From NCBI RefSeq assembly GCF_002078875.1, contig NC_034410.1, positions 39,060,797-39,124,796 on the forward strand: 64,000 bases of DNA. Reading direction: 5' to 3'. Positions 50,644-63,716 of this stretch are shown here, piece after piece. Under the pieces are notes generated by a model. It saw nothing but the letters and a program-made list of their open reading frames with translations, made no database searches and was not told the origin of the DNA. A program made the position numbers and the translations under genes. Numbering within the stretch: the stretch's first letter is position 1; the number at the start of each line of letters is the position of its first letter. This stretch comes from Numida meleagris (Eukaryota; Chordata; Aves; Galliformes; Numididae).

Positions 50644-53600
50644 CTAGAATAAACATTGATCTCTTAAATGGTATTTCTTAAAGTTATCTTTCTTTTTAGA
50701 TGAATGTTTATCAGAGTCTCGTCAAACTGTATGATTCTGATGTTAAAGAAACAGATAAACAGCATATTTGCTGAGAAGCTTGCTGTTCTTTGTTCGTCTA
50801 GACTTGATCCATGAACTGAAATGATCACATATAATTTGTGTTGCCATAACTGAATTCTACCGTATATATAGCAACTAAATTCCTTTGTATTTCATCTTAA
50901 ATTTGAGAATAATCTGTCTATATTTAGAGTGAAATGTTCTGCTTCTCAAAATTAAGTTTTCAAAAATAAAAATAGTTTTGTGTAAACCAATTTTTTTGCA
51001 TTAATTAATAACTTTTCTTGAGTATTTGTTATGAATTAACCTGTTTCTGTCTCAAATCAGCTTTTTAGGCAATAGCAAAAAAGAATATGCATGTTTTCTT
51101 ATTTCGATCTAAGTTTATCATTCTTATCTAAGTCTATGTAGGAAATACGTATTTCCTAAAAGGGATGTAACAATTGGTAAGCTCAGATCTTAGTGGTTTT
51201 AGCATCTATTCAGTGTCTACTTAATAACATATATTTTGTTAACAGGTTGACAATGCCATCAAATATTTGAGTAGTTTATCTCTAAATATTCAGTTGTGCT
51301 GCAACATCTGCGAATAATTTGGGTGTAATGAGAGCCTAAAACAGATATTTCAAAAATTAGAGGGCTGGGAACATAAATACATTTAGTCTATAGAGATAAA
51401 GTTTTCTTCCATATTTAAGCTATAGAATATCAACCAGTTAAAAAAAATAATGAAGTTTTCCCCTTAAATTAGTGTTTCTAGATATTTCTTTTAAAACATA
51501 AAGTGTAAAAGATAAAAAGATGTAACAACTTCTCGTTTTTATCTTTATAAATTAGAGAATAGCTTCACAGCATTTTCCACCTGACTTTCCATGTTAATAT
51601 ACGTAGACAAATGAGATGGAGCGAAGTTCTATTATTATTAACCAACTATCTGTCTTCCCCGTATTCTCTTTCCCATCTACATTTTTTTTGCATGTGCTTT
51701 AGTCCTCAGTCGGTAGATTTAAATGTCATTATAAATATCTTCTCTTTATTTCACTTAGTTATGCTTACATGTATGTACATGAATTACTGTAAGACCCTTG
51801 GTATCTTTTGCTGTGTTTCTTCCAACTTGTAATAGCTTTCATTCTTATTATGTAACTGGAAGAAAGTAACACTCATAAGGAAGTTACTGTGAGTATTTGC
51901 AATTTTGAGGTTAATTTTTTTCCCATCATACAAGTTTCTTTCAGTAGTATCTTGAAACTGATCTAGCTGAAGAGTTTTATTCCTTTTGTTTACAAATTTA
52001 GTATTATATTTGGCTTTCAATTCTTAGTCACCATCAGTTATCCTATCAATTGTTTCTGGCTTCTCAGAGATTACTGGAGGTCCAGCATCTTAACATGAAT
52101 GGGGGATTATTAAACTTTTTTTTTCTCGTTTCCATGGAAAGAATTCCTCTAGAGATGGATGGGATTTTGCAGTTGGGTCTTTCTTATTCCTCTTTTTTTC
52201 CCACCTGGATTTCCACAGATAGGCTGTTTCTCAAACACTCAGCTGTGGGCAGTGGAGCTGATGCAAGCCCAGTACACCACATTATGGATGTGCCTGCAGT
52301 TTTCGAAAGCTATCTATTCAGTGCAATCCATTTATGTTTTCATTTGAGTTTTGGTAGGATAATGATGACATAAAACTTGTAACTGGAGAGTAAATTTCAA
52401 TCCCTCTCCCAAAGGTTACAAAAGAGAAAACAGTAATATTGCCATTCCAATGGGAATTCCATTTGGGTCACTGAGGAAGCCTATTTTATAGCTAATGGTA
52501 ATTTTTTATTTTCCTCTTAAGGTGTAAATGCATTTTTTTTCTCTCAAGCATAATATGCACTATTCTCTCGTTTTAGAGCTATACTCATTAATTTTCTGTC
52601 TTAGTACCTATAGAACATTTCACTACATACTACAAGTTGCACTTGAATAATAATGAAGCAAAGTGTACGTGATTCTTGGAGTTTTAAAAATATGTTTTAA
52701 TCTGAACAAATAATGTGTCTCTAAAAATATCTTTCAGCAGTCTTCAAAGATATTCCCACCAATGAATCAGAACTCTGTTGGTAGATAATAGCGTAACTAA
52801 TGCGGTAAGCCTCTGTGCAAATCTTGTTTATATTACTGTTTTTTCCTGTGTCTGTCATAAGGTTATGACACCCGTATGAGTGAAGAAATACAACGTACAA
52901 CTGAATATGCTATATGGAAAAATTTCCTGAAATCTGTATTCTGAGCACAGGGCTGCAGAGTACCTTCTACTGACACCAAAATATGAATTTTTAAGTATAA
53001 CTTTTAAAAAGAATTTCTATGGTAACTGTATTAGTTTAATTTGCTTTTAATCCTCTAGCATTTTTAGACCAGTGTCCTTATAGAGTGGTAAGAAATTATA
53101 TCCCTCCTCAGGCTTTGGAAATGCAGACCTGAGCTCTAGAAAGGATTGTATTCATGAAGCAGAGTTTTTAAACCAGCTGGGAAAAATGTGACAGAAATCT
53201 CCATCTGCATTCTTTTCACATCTTGTCTTGTGAGAAGTAGGCTCAGAAATACAAAACAGAAAACACAGATGAGACGAGGTAGCATCTGTTTATTCTTGGA
53301 GCCTCTTGCTGTGGTTTCTGGTCATCTCCTCTCTTGTCATCTGTCTATGCTCCTTGTCTCTCATCTGTGTCTTGCAACTTGGACATGACTGCAGTACTTC
53401 CATTTTAAAATTGAGATGAGAAACCCCTAAGAGCCCAAACAAACTTCTGGGGATAGGAAAAAGTGCTCTGGTTACAGCAGGGAGAAACAAAAAAGCAGAC
53501 CTTTCCTTCATTATTTTTTTCTCCTCTTTCCTGTCAAGTATATGATAAACTTCAATAGGAAGAAGCTGAATCTTCTTCATACCACTGAGCCCTGAAGCAG

Positions 53601-56600
53601 AAAAATCCCATAGGCTGTGCTGTGCTGAGTTATTCCCCTAGCTGACAATATCTCCTAAGCAAGGATGTGCATCTCTGCATGCCAGGCTCCGTAGAGCTCA
53701 GCTGGATTTCCTCTCTTGAGGTTCCATGGTTTCTCTTTTTTGATCCACCAGCATTCAGAAGGTCTCTGCCTTCTACCCTGAGCCCCTCGATGCATAATCC
53801 GTCAGGGTGATTTCTTCTCAGTACTGTAATCTCTTGAAAGCTGACAATATTTTCAGACCTGTGTGTTTTCCTTACTGCATGACACTTACTAAAATGTAAG
53901 TAATTTTGATTTTGTTGGTGGTGATTTGGTTGGGTTACTAATTCATAAACATAGCGCACTAATCTGAAATACTTGTAACATAGCCAAAATGCCAGTCAGC
54001 CAATAAAACTTTTGATCTTTAGCTGAGAAGACTGAAAGGAGTTTTTTACATTTTGAAGGGAAGGTACTATGAGAGGAAGGATATTTATTTACATTCACAT
54101 GCCTACATGTAGGTAAATGGTTTTATGTTTTTAGAAACATTTGATTGACTTTATCTAGAGGGAAGTTTTCTTTTATGATCTGGTCATGGGTTAACACTGT
54201 ACACAGCTGACATACATGCAGGAGAGAGCAGTCTTTAACTTACAAGGTAGTTTCTAAAAAGCTTTGTCAGAGATCCATTTGCTTATACTCATGGTTTATT
54301 TTAAGGTCATGAGTAGTCCCATTATTATAAATGCTATGCTGATCAAGGCCAGAGAAGCTTTGCGTGGTCAATCCATCAGTATATGTTAGCTTATTTTGCT
54401 TTATTCCTTCTGTGAAGATTTTTGATAAGTTTTTCAATTATATAATAGTCGTTTTGTTTGTTGATGTCTGTGTCTCCTTCCTACTACTTTAGATTACAGA
54501 ATTGTTAATAATCTACAGGATTATTTAGATTTTAGTAGGCTTTCGTTCCTTTTCTTTTCCAGAGGAATAAAAGCAAAACAAAGCAAACTCCCATCAGCTA
54601 ATTTGCCTTAAAACATTGTCTCTTTAGGGTTTCAGTTGTCTTTCATACTGGGAATTTTAATGTCATTTCTCTTGATATTTACTGATTTTTTTCCATGAAA
54701 TCTGTACCCTTGTATTGTCATAACCTGGAAAACCAGTCTTTGCTACACTGAATTCAAATAGCTTATACTCAGCTTCTCAGTTATAATTGTTTTGTCCCTG
54801 CTAATAAATTAATGATATCTCTCTCTAGCATGAAGGGCTAAAGCTTAAAGGAAGAGGAAGTGACTTCACTAGGTAACTCTGTAGACCTGGATGCATGTTC
54901 ATCTGTTCTGTATTTGTTACTCGATAGATATCTGGGGTAGCTGAAATTGATTTTGAGTACCCTGAGAGTTGATCTCTGATACTTCTTTTTTCTTATTTTC
55001 TTCTTTTCTTTACAGTTCATTCTACTTTCTCTTTTATTTTTCATATCTCCTACTGAAGGCATGGAATGGTTAGACTGACTATTACTTTTCTAACAGATTA
55101 GCTGAGTACTGGAAAAGTGAATATTAGCCTTTTTACATTCAAATGTGTCATATACAATTTATATGGTTCTGTGAATATTTGACTTGAGTGAAAGGCCTGT
55201 AGACTTTGACTATAATTTCACCAAGTAAGAAACTGCTCTTCATTTCTGCTTTTCCTGGATTTCGAGTTTTCTTCCTCACTTCTTAAAATGTTCATACATC
55301 ATATTCAGCTGCACTGAAACCTTTGGTCAGTCTTGATCCCAGTAACAAAATTCATATCATTTTTTTTTCCATTCTAGAAAAGATTTTTGTCCATTCAATT
55401 TGTTTGACATTTACTTCCTCCTTCTTGGTTCCTTCACTTGAAACTTCAATGGCTATGTTGTGTGTAATCAAGTAATCAAATATCCAAAAACACTCACTAA
55501 ATGATAGTTCAGACATTATACTGAAAAAAAGCAATATTTTTCCCTATGTTACTTAATTGTTGAGCTTCAGATTGTTATGCTAGAAATCATTATTCCACAG
55601 TCAGAGAAAGCAAGCAGTTTTATTGTCAAGAGAGAAGGAGTCTTTTCCCCAGTCAGCAGTAAAACAATTTATGGGAGGAGTGTTTGTTTCCCCAGCACAA
55701 AATAAAAACTGTTTTCAGGGTATTGTAGCTAAAGACAGGACAGATAAATCATGCACCTGCAAAACTCCTAGTATACAATAGATATAACATTGGAGGAAAG
55801 AAATCATAGCTTTGATAAATGTCCTAATCCCTCAGTGAGGTTTGCAAAAACATGCAGGTCCATCCACATGAGTTAATGGTAGAGAGGTACATCAGGTAGC
55901 TTTGCAGGATTTATAGAATTCTTCCCAGTGGCCAAATGCACTTCACAACTGCAGTGTGTTCAGTAAAGTAAGCAGTTTGTGGATTAGAAGAGCTGTAGTA
56001 TGCATGTGATATTGGAATCAATGCTTTGTCGGTTCTAGCTGAAGAAAGAAATCTGACTTCTTCTCATTTGGTAGGATTATAGAAGTGGTGCCATGGACAT
56101 TTTTTCATTGTTCTTAAGCATCCTTCTTCCCTGATACATATGTCTGGATTGCTTTGGTCAGTTAATATTGCAGACTTGCTTAAATTGTCAGCCAGGTGTT
56201 ACTCTTGGGATTGCCTAAAAAACATTGTACATTGCAGATCTAGTGCGAGGAAAATCATTTTGCATCCAAGTCAGTGGTTGATTTATTGTTCAGGGAATAA
56301 TTCAATATACATATAGTAAACTGATATATCAGAAAAAAATGTTAAGATACTGCAGAACAGAGTGAAACGTACCTTTGGGTACAATAAAAGGAAAGGGAAT
56401 TCAAGTGTCAATGAAATAATTATTTTTCCCTCTGAAGTATCAAAAACTAATGAATTTAACAAAAGATTATAGCTGTCTGTAAAAAGTCCCAGTTTAGCAG
56501 ACAGACAAATGCTAAAATCAGTCATCAATCAGTAGAGATCTTAAACTTCTGTTTCAGTCTGCAGTACATTCCATGTAAAAAAAATAGTAAGAGGTAGGCA

Positions 56601-57922
56601 AAAATGGTTCATTGACTTACAGCCAAAGGGGTATGAGAGCTTTCTGTGCCTGGGAATGTCATCTTAGGAAATATCACACGTTAAAATATTTTTCAATATG
56701 GTACTTAAATGTTTGCAATGTCCTTTTGTGTCCTGTCTTTTACTCAGGGAATGCCACAAGTCACGAGTACTGCTGTGCAGTTTTCAGGAAAGACTTCAAT
56801 GTATGGCAGTTCTCAGACCTTGTAAAAATACTATTTCAGAGGTCTGCTAAGATCAGAGACTTAAGACGGTGTGCTTTGTATGTAATAAAGACTTTCTTTT
56901 AAGATTGGTGTTCATCATCAAACTTTACCTGACATGGACCCTCCCCTTTGAGACATTTGCCTCTGTCACTTATGTGCTCTCCATCTCCTGGTGAACAAGC
57001 GTACTCTTTTCGAGGCACTCCATACAGGTGTGCACAATTGAAGGAATATATTGTATTGAGTGACTGATTCATGTGTGTGAGTTCTTCAGAAATCAGATCT
57101 GTGCAGCACATGTGGGTCATCTGTGACTGTGTCTTTGTAAGCACTTGCTCTTGCCAGAATTTACTGGGAATACTTAGACCATGCTCTTCTTCGGTTAACA
57201 CAATGCTTCACTATTTTAAATTATAACCTTGTCATTGTAAAAAGGGATAGAGTAAGTTTAGGGGTTGCCACTGTGTTTTATTTTCAGAAAATAATTACTT
57301 AACAACCTACCGTTAAAGGGTCATATTCATTGTCCTTCTGAGGTTGGTATGAATTAAATTTCTTGCAACAGATTGATTAAATAATAATCTGAACAGGGGG
57401 AACCTTGATATTTTCCGTATCCTTATTCCTTTCAAAGCACAGAAGGCGGGGACTTGGAGTCAAGACATTCAATAACATGCACCTTTTGCTCCCAGTTTAC
57501 TTATTACAAATAACCCAATTCAGATAAAAAAACAATATATAACTTTTAGTAAGCTCTTTGCCTCTTGGCACTGATGTGGATGGTATGGCAGTCAAAAACT
57601 GGGCTCTTCATGTCCGCTTCCTGGAACTGTGATGCCTTCATATTTTTTCAGCTCCCCTGCTCACTCTGTAACTACAGGATCAATGTTTCATAATTTGCAC
57701 AGGAAAAAATACTCTTAGGATTCAAGTAACAGTTAAAAGAACACCATGAATTACAATGTTGAGTCACTGGAAATGACAGCAGCTCTAACCAAAAAACTGT
57801 GAAAACCTTATACATTTTGTTTTCAAGTCTGAACTCTGGGGAAACATAACAATGACTGCCTGAATTTTATTTTATTTTATTTTTTCCCTAGAATACATTT
57901 CTCCAGAGTTATTTAGATAATT
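50644..57922. other. Long AT-rich non-coding stretch
   Basis: No repeat family, RNA gene or supported exon was seen over 7 kb. A splice-bounded segment at 52738-52804 has stops in all three frames. A (TTTTA)n tract lies at 57865-57886. It may be part of a large intron. Confidence 0.5.
57865..57886. repeat. (TTTTA)n microsatellite
   Basis: Three TTTTA units and a T run, just left of the CR1 3' end. Confidence 0.85.
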
Positions 57923-58405
57923 TAGAATCATAGAATCACAGAATCACAAGGTTGGAAAGGACCTACAAGGTCATCTAGTCCAACCATTCTCCTATCACCA
58001 TTACTACCTAAATCTAGTACTAAATCATATCTCGTAGCACCTCATCCAGACACCTCTTGAACTCCGTCAGGGACGGTGACTCCACCACCTCCCTGGGCAG
58101 GTCATTCCAGTGCCTGACCTCTTTTTAAGATAAAAAGTTTTTCCTTATATCTAATCTAAATCTCCCCTGGCGCAACTTGTGGCCGTTTCCTTGGGTCCTA
58201 TTTGCTGCTTGGGAGAAGAGGCCAACCCCCTCCTCACCCCAACCTCCCTTCAGGCAGTTGTAGAGTGCTACAACTTCCTGAGTGTACAGTCTCCCCTGAG
58301 CCTCCTCTTCTCCAGGCTGAACAATCCCAGCTCTCTCAGCCACTCCTCATAAGACTTGTGCTCTAGACCCCTCACCAGGTTTGTTGTTCTTCTCTGGACA
58401 CATTC
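57923..58405 (-). repeat. CR1 LINE, 3' end, antisense, well preserved
   Basis: Starts with the reverse-complement tail (TAGAATCATAGAATCACAGA), nearly three octamer units, then 'ggttggaaaggacctacaag', 'gtcatctagtccaaccattc', 'cacctcttgaactccgtcag', 'gtcattccagtgcctgacct', 'cctcttctccaggctgaaca' and 'ctctcagccactcctcataa'. About 480 bases are kept with few indels, so it is among the younger copies. The minus-strand open frame at 58125-58343 is the usual CR1 3' reading. Confidence 0.93.
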
Positions 58406-59540
58406 CATTTGAGACATATCCTAAAAATCCTCTCAGCTTTGCATTTCTGTTGGGCACCATCTCTAGAGAATTCAGTTGTGCTGTAGTGTCTGGCCAGCCT
58501 AGGAACCCTTGGTCTTGTCTAGGGGGAGCAAGTCTAGGGAGTTCTTCAGAAAGGCCATAGGGAGCAAGAGAAGGGGAAGGACAGATAGGCTGGACCCTTT
58601 GTGTTTTGGCCTGCTGTGGGCTCACGCTTGTTGCTCTTGGATCCCCTGGATGAGCTATAGCCTTATGTGTATGCTGAGATAGGAAATATAACTTCACTGC
58701 CTCTGTGGTTTCAGTGGAATGCCATTTCTCTCATTTTGTCCTGTTTTTCCAGGTATAATGTATTGAGTTCCAGTCCCATGTCTGGAAAAACAATGTTTCT
58801 CTCAGAACTTGGTCATGTCTCTGAAGCTTTTTCATAAAGGTTATGAGACAAACTTGATAAACTCAAAATTTGCAGTGGCCAAGTATTAACATCTCTGTTC
58901 TTACTGGAACAGAAAGAATCTGGTTCTAAACTGTAAAAGATTAGCAAGAAATAGTGAAAGATTATGTTTGGAAAAGTAACCTCACAAAACTACCCTTTCA
59001 TCATATTGAAAAAATATATGTATAATTTTCTGCAATATCTGCATTGTTTAGTTTTCATAACAATAAAAAAAAGGAAAACAACAACAAAAAACAAACCTAA
59101 AACATTTTCTCTCTTCAGTTTCACAATCACTAGAGTCTTGAAGGTCTCTCAGGTGGATTTTGTGATGAACTACCTTCAGATTTGGTTTGCCCGTTTTTTT
59201 CTCTGAGCAAGAAAACAAATGCATCATTTTAGCTCATGCAATAATGTTCCAGGGCACATCTTTTCATTTCTGACTCTTCCAGGTTATAGGAAAATTTTGA
59301 TTTCCATGGGAACAGTACTGTTTTATGAAGCATCCAAACTTTTAAGAGCGCAGGGCTGCACTTTGCATCATGGTCTAATCCAAATACAGGCATATAGAAA
59401 TCTTGCAAACAACATCTCCAGCTTAGCTATTTCTCTGCTTAGCCTTGCTCAGCTCTTTTAATCACTTTAATATCCAAAATAGCATATTGGAGGGATATGG
59501 TGAAGTACATGGACACCATTTTAAACACAGTTCCTTTTAC

Positions 59541-59587
59541 AAAAAAAAAAAAGAAAGAAAAAAAGAAAACAACAACAACCAAAAAAA
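59541..59587. repeat. A-rich low-complexity tract
   Basis: A runs with scattered G, then (CAA)n, then more A. Confidence 0.9.
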
Positions 59588-59747
59588 GCCACCAAGAGAA
59601 AGACAGCTGCAGACAGAATCTTTCTGTAATCAAAATCCAAGGGACTGGAGACAGCTCAAATTATGTGGGCTAAGGAAATAACATCACGGCTCAGGGAAGC
59701 TGCCTTTAAAAGATGACATACGAGGCCTAATTTTTTAATCCTACTTG

Positions 59748-59749
<2 letters not shown>

Positions 59750-59779
<30 letters not shown>
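59750..59779. repeat. Poly(T) run of 30
   Basis: Thirty consecutive T, the longest homopolymer here. The sequence to its right shows no sign of a reverse-complement mRNA end (no TTTATT nearby), so it is not called a retrocopy tail. Confidence 0.95.
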
Positions 59780-59782
<3 letters not shown>

Positions 59783-61730
59783 GTAATGCAAGCAGAGAGG
59801 TAAGATAAGGCAGAATAATTTTGGAATATTTGGCATAAGTATGTTTGATAGATGCAGTCTTGTATTTGAAGTGACGTAGAATTTCAGAATTAGGACGATA
59901 GTTGTTAGTTTTCTGCTGGATGTTGCTACACTGAAAAAAAGATCATGTGTGTGATGACATGAAGACTTCTAAGTTTCCATCAAAACTGTTAATGTTTCTT
60001 AGTCCTAGTCAGTGGTATGCATTACTCACATGCAAATAGGGAGGAGTTGCAGAGAGTTCTTATGTCTACTCTAAACTGCTTAAAAAGCTGGAAACATTGC
60101 ACCAGTCAAAAATTTTGCCACTACTTTGCAAGTATGCGGTGCTTTAAAGATAAAACTTCTCCATAAATATTGTGTTCTAGTTTTCCACACTTAGACTTCA
60201 CACATTAGCTATTAAAAGAACTATGAGCTGGAAGCAGTTAAGCTCAAGAAATAGTACTAATTCTAATAATACTTCGCACTTCACTTGTGCTTATGTCCAA
60301 AAATGTTCAAAACTTTTGTAAACATGAGGAAAAAAATGTCTTCTGAAAGTTTGTTAGAAAAGATTGTCTATACCTATAAGCCAGAGAAACAAAGGCACAG
60401 ATAAAAGGTTCCTATTTTAAAATAGGCTTAGATATTTAAATTGTACTGATCTCAATTTTAGATTGAATCAGACTTTAAGAGTTTAAAGGTACCTGAATGA
60501 AAAAGCTCAAGAAAAAAAAAAGCTCCCCTCATTTTGTACTATTCATTGTTTCTGGTAATCATAGGAAGGATGGGAAAGTTCTGTTTTGTTACAATCTGAC
60601 AGTTTTCTGCAGAATTTTTCAGAGAAAAGCTGATCAGGTGGTTCCAAGTGCTGCACCACTGATGACCTAAGAGATGTAGATAAGACAAGGTTGTGGAGAG
60701 ATTTGGTAACTTTTCTTGGAGTAATCAGTGGAGCTGGGAGGAAATAAGTGCATTCTCAAATGCTGAGCCAAACCTTGTTTGCCATAAAACTGGCCAGTTT
60801 GCGGCAGGTTGATGTTTGCTAGCTGTTAGATACTCACTAAGCTGCTCTTTCACTCCCCGCCTCAAAAAGGCAGGGGAAGAAAATAAGGTGGAAATGCTCC
60901 TGGGCTGTGATAAAGCCAGGGAGATCTCTCACCAGTTACCATTGTATAAAACAGATCTAACTTGGGGAGAATTAATTTACTCCATTGCCAAGTAGTGAGG
61001 AACAAAAACAAATTCAAGCAGTACTTCATCCCCACCCCTGTGTCCCACACCTAGTTTGCTTGTGGCTGCTCACACTGTCCCAGCACACATTCTCTCCACT
61101 GGCCACGTTCCTTCAGGGCACCTCATCCGGCACAGCTCCTCCTGGCTGGGTGATACACAGCTCTCTAGACGTTCACTGTTTGGTGGGAGAGGGTGGAAGA
61201 GCAGAAAGCAGCAACAGGGTTTGTTTCTGTGTCCACATGTAGCACAAGAGACTGATCTGTGCCTCCTGCACGGGGGTGGAGACAGGAATGTGGTGTGGCA
61301 CGTGAGCACCGGTGAACATAATCAGGTGAAGAACAATCAGCACAGCTAGTGTGTGCCTTCACATCTCATCAACCAGAGGTATTTTCACTGGCCCATTCAA
61401 CACAGACCTATCAGAAATAATAGGAAGAAGCAGAGCTATTGTCAGGATACAGTATTTATCCAGGGGTAGACTCCTCAAGAGGAGTTAATAAGCAGCAACA
61501 CTTGAATACCTGATGTTTATAAAGGGGAGAAACGTACGTGTAGCAGAACGTTATGACTAAAACTCTGCTTGATCTGTCCAAAACAAAACCTAGCCCTCAT
61601 CTCTGATGTAGAAGCAAGTCTGCCCGGACCCAGAAAGAGATTTGTCTTTGAGGAGTGATCTGAAAGATAAGTAGAACGTCAAAGGAAAGAAAATACAGTT
61701 TCTGCTCCTTGGGGAAAGAGGGTAAAAGGG

Positions 61731-61759
61731 GAAGAAAGAAAAGAAAAGAAAAAAAAAAA
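61731..61759. repeat. GAAAA-rich low-complexity tract
   Basis: Imperfect GAAA and GAAAA units ending in an A run. Confidence 0.85.
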
Positions 61760-62347
61760 CACATTAAAACCCTTCATTTTTTTTTTCTCTAGCTGCAGCC
61801 ATAGTCTCTTTCCTTTGATATATCATGATTTAAATTCATACAAAAAGATTTATTTCAAATAAGCCCCTTTAACTATAGGGGCAGATTTTTTTTTCCTAAA
61901 GCCTTTTGTAAGAACAAAGTAACCACTTGTCACACACAGTGACTAATGAGAGTTTAGTGTGGGTTTTAGTGTTCATTCATACGCTTTGTGTTCATCTAGT
62001 CGTAAGTTAAATCTTTAGAAATCGCACTGCAGGAATCCTTCACTTAGGGGTGGGGGCGGGAGGAGAATCTGTCCAGATATTGAGAATTGTTGAACGGAAA
62101 CTGCTCTTTTCAGGCTTCCTAATCGGCAGTACAGGAAATAAACACATGCAGGAAGTCATTTGGCCTTTTCTTGAACTTCAAGTTTATACAGCAGTAGATA
62201 TCTGAAGCAAACTTTGTGTACTTAAGCTTTTGAAAATTAAATAAAGTAAATTTGGCACGTTCAGGAAATGGCAATGTGGCATCTGCTGTTGTAGTTTCTA
62301 CAACCAGCTCATCTAAACATAGTATAAAAATTGGAAAGATTACACAT

Positions 62348-62398
62348 TTATATATATATATATGAAATATATATACATTATATATAATATATATATGT
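62348..62398. repeat. AT dinucleotide-rich palindromic tract
   Basis: About 50 bases of TA/AT repeats with a few interruptions (GAAAT, CATT). Largely self-complementary, and likely unstable. Confidence 0.9.
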
Positions 62399-62453
62399 CA
62401 AATGTGTCCTTAAATCCTTTTGTTTTCTCTCTTCCCTTTTTCTTTCATTTCAG

Positions 62454-62835
62454 TAGTCCTATCCCAGAGAAACTGTGCTGAAGCAGCGAAGTGAAACTGA
62501 AAGTCATGCTTATCTACAAAGCTGCTTTCTCTGTTTCTGTATCAGACTCTGTTCTTCTCATTTATCTCGTTATCACTCGGGGCTAAGGATAGACTTGGGC
62601 TGTGTAAAACACCTTGTTCAATAGTGGCCCGTATTGATATACAGTTATGCTAGGTATATCTCGTAGAAAAGTTGTCTTTGGAAGGAGGATAAAAATAAAT
62701 AGAGCATCATTCTTGAATACAATTAGTGAAATTGCTAGCATCAATTTATTAACAGAAATATTAGCAAGGATTTCTGAGAAATATTATTTGTGTTCACATT
62801 TACAAAGCTTTCACTGTAATATTACTGAGGTCAAG
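62454..62835 (+). other. Possible non-coding or 5' exon (382 nt)
   Basis: A strong acceptor (TTCCCTTTTTCTTTCATTTCAG, ending at 62453) and a good donor (GTCAAG/GTGAGC) enclose 382 bases. All frames contain stops early on, but a frame opening with ATG at 62647 (MLGISRRKVVFGRR) runs through the donor. It could be a non-coding exon, or a 5' exon only if it were joined to an upstream promoter. It precedes the coding exon at 63717 by 0.9 kb on the same strand. Confidence 0.2.
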
Positions 62836-63716
62836 GTGAGCCTAAAGACAACAGTTTTGGGGTTATAATAATTACAATTGATTGGTATTAATTTGCATGG
62901 GATATTGAGAACACTTTTGCCAAGAAGAGAAAAAACAACAAAAACAACAACTCAAACACACAGATTGAATGAGAATATCAAGAAAAAATCATCTTTACAA
63001 TGTTGAAAAGCAACATAAATATCTGCTAAAATGCATTTACTTTGAATGCATCTTCTATTTTTATTTGATAATTGATTATTTTTTCTTGCTCTAGTTAACT
63101 GTCCTATTAGTGCAAGTATTTATTGGGTTTTGTTTTTTTGTTAGTTGTTGGTTCTTTGTTGCTGTTTTAGTTCTGTTTTTCACGAAAGGAGTAGCAGAAA
63201 CTGAAAATTTCAGCTAAAATAAAGTAAAACCAGAGAAAGCAGAAAGAATGTAGGGGATAACATATGTAGTCTGGGACATTTTCAACAGAAGTTACTGAGT
63301 TAAGTTAAAAAAAAAGAAAGGGAATTAAAGTTTGGTGTTTTGTTTTTTTTTTTTCAAATTCTATTAATTCAAAAGTATTTTGAAGTTTAGATGATTACAT
63401 ATGTGTAATTAGGGGTAGTTTTATAAAGGTTTGATCTTTCCTACCTACTAGATAGATTTCCTGATATTTTGAATGGCATCTAACCTTTATCCCCAAGTCG
63501 TCATTAACCATGAATTAGCCTTCGCTGGTTAGCTGTTTCACCTTTCCTTCTTTGAAGGAGTTGAATTTTTGCTTTTCCCCATTTCGTACAGAAATAATAA
63601 AAGTCTGTTCCAGGCTATGTAGTAGTATGTATACACAGAATGGTGACGTGTAGCTACATTGTTTGTATTCTACCTTAAAAGCTATTTTTACATTGCATTT
63701 CTTTCTTTTTTGATAG
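62836..63716. other. Probable intron left of the 63.7-kb exon
   Basis: AT-rich, ending in the pyrimidine tract TTTCTTTCTTTTTTGATAG. No other feature was recognised. Confidence 0.45.

Larger units (their letters stand above)
58406..62453. other. Non-coding stretch with several simple repeats
   Basis: Contains A-rich DNA at 59541-59587, poly(T) of 30 at 59750-59779, a GAAAA-rich tract at 61731-61759 and an AT tract at 62348-62398. GC is higher at 61.0-61.35 kb with overlapping open frames on both strands and no splice support. Confidence 0.45.

Noticed and set aside
52738..52804. Splice-bounded segment (TTTCAG ... GCG/GTAAGC)
   Set aside because: All three frames contain a stop, and there is no sign of a non-coding gene around it.
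59750..59779. Poly(T) as the tail of a minus-strand processed pseudogene
   Set aside because: No polyadenylation signal complement and no mRNA-like sequence to the right.
61056..61362. Overlapping open frames in a GC-richer patch
   Set aside because: Frames are open on both strands because stops are rarer in GC-richer DNA; no splice sites or coherent peptide.
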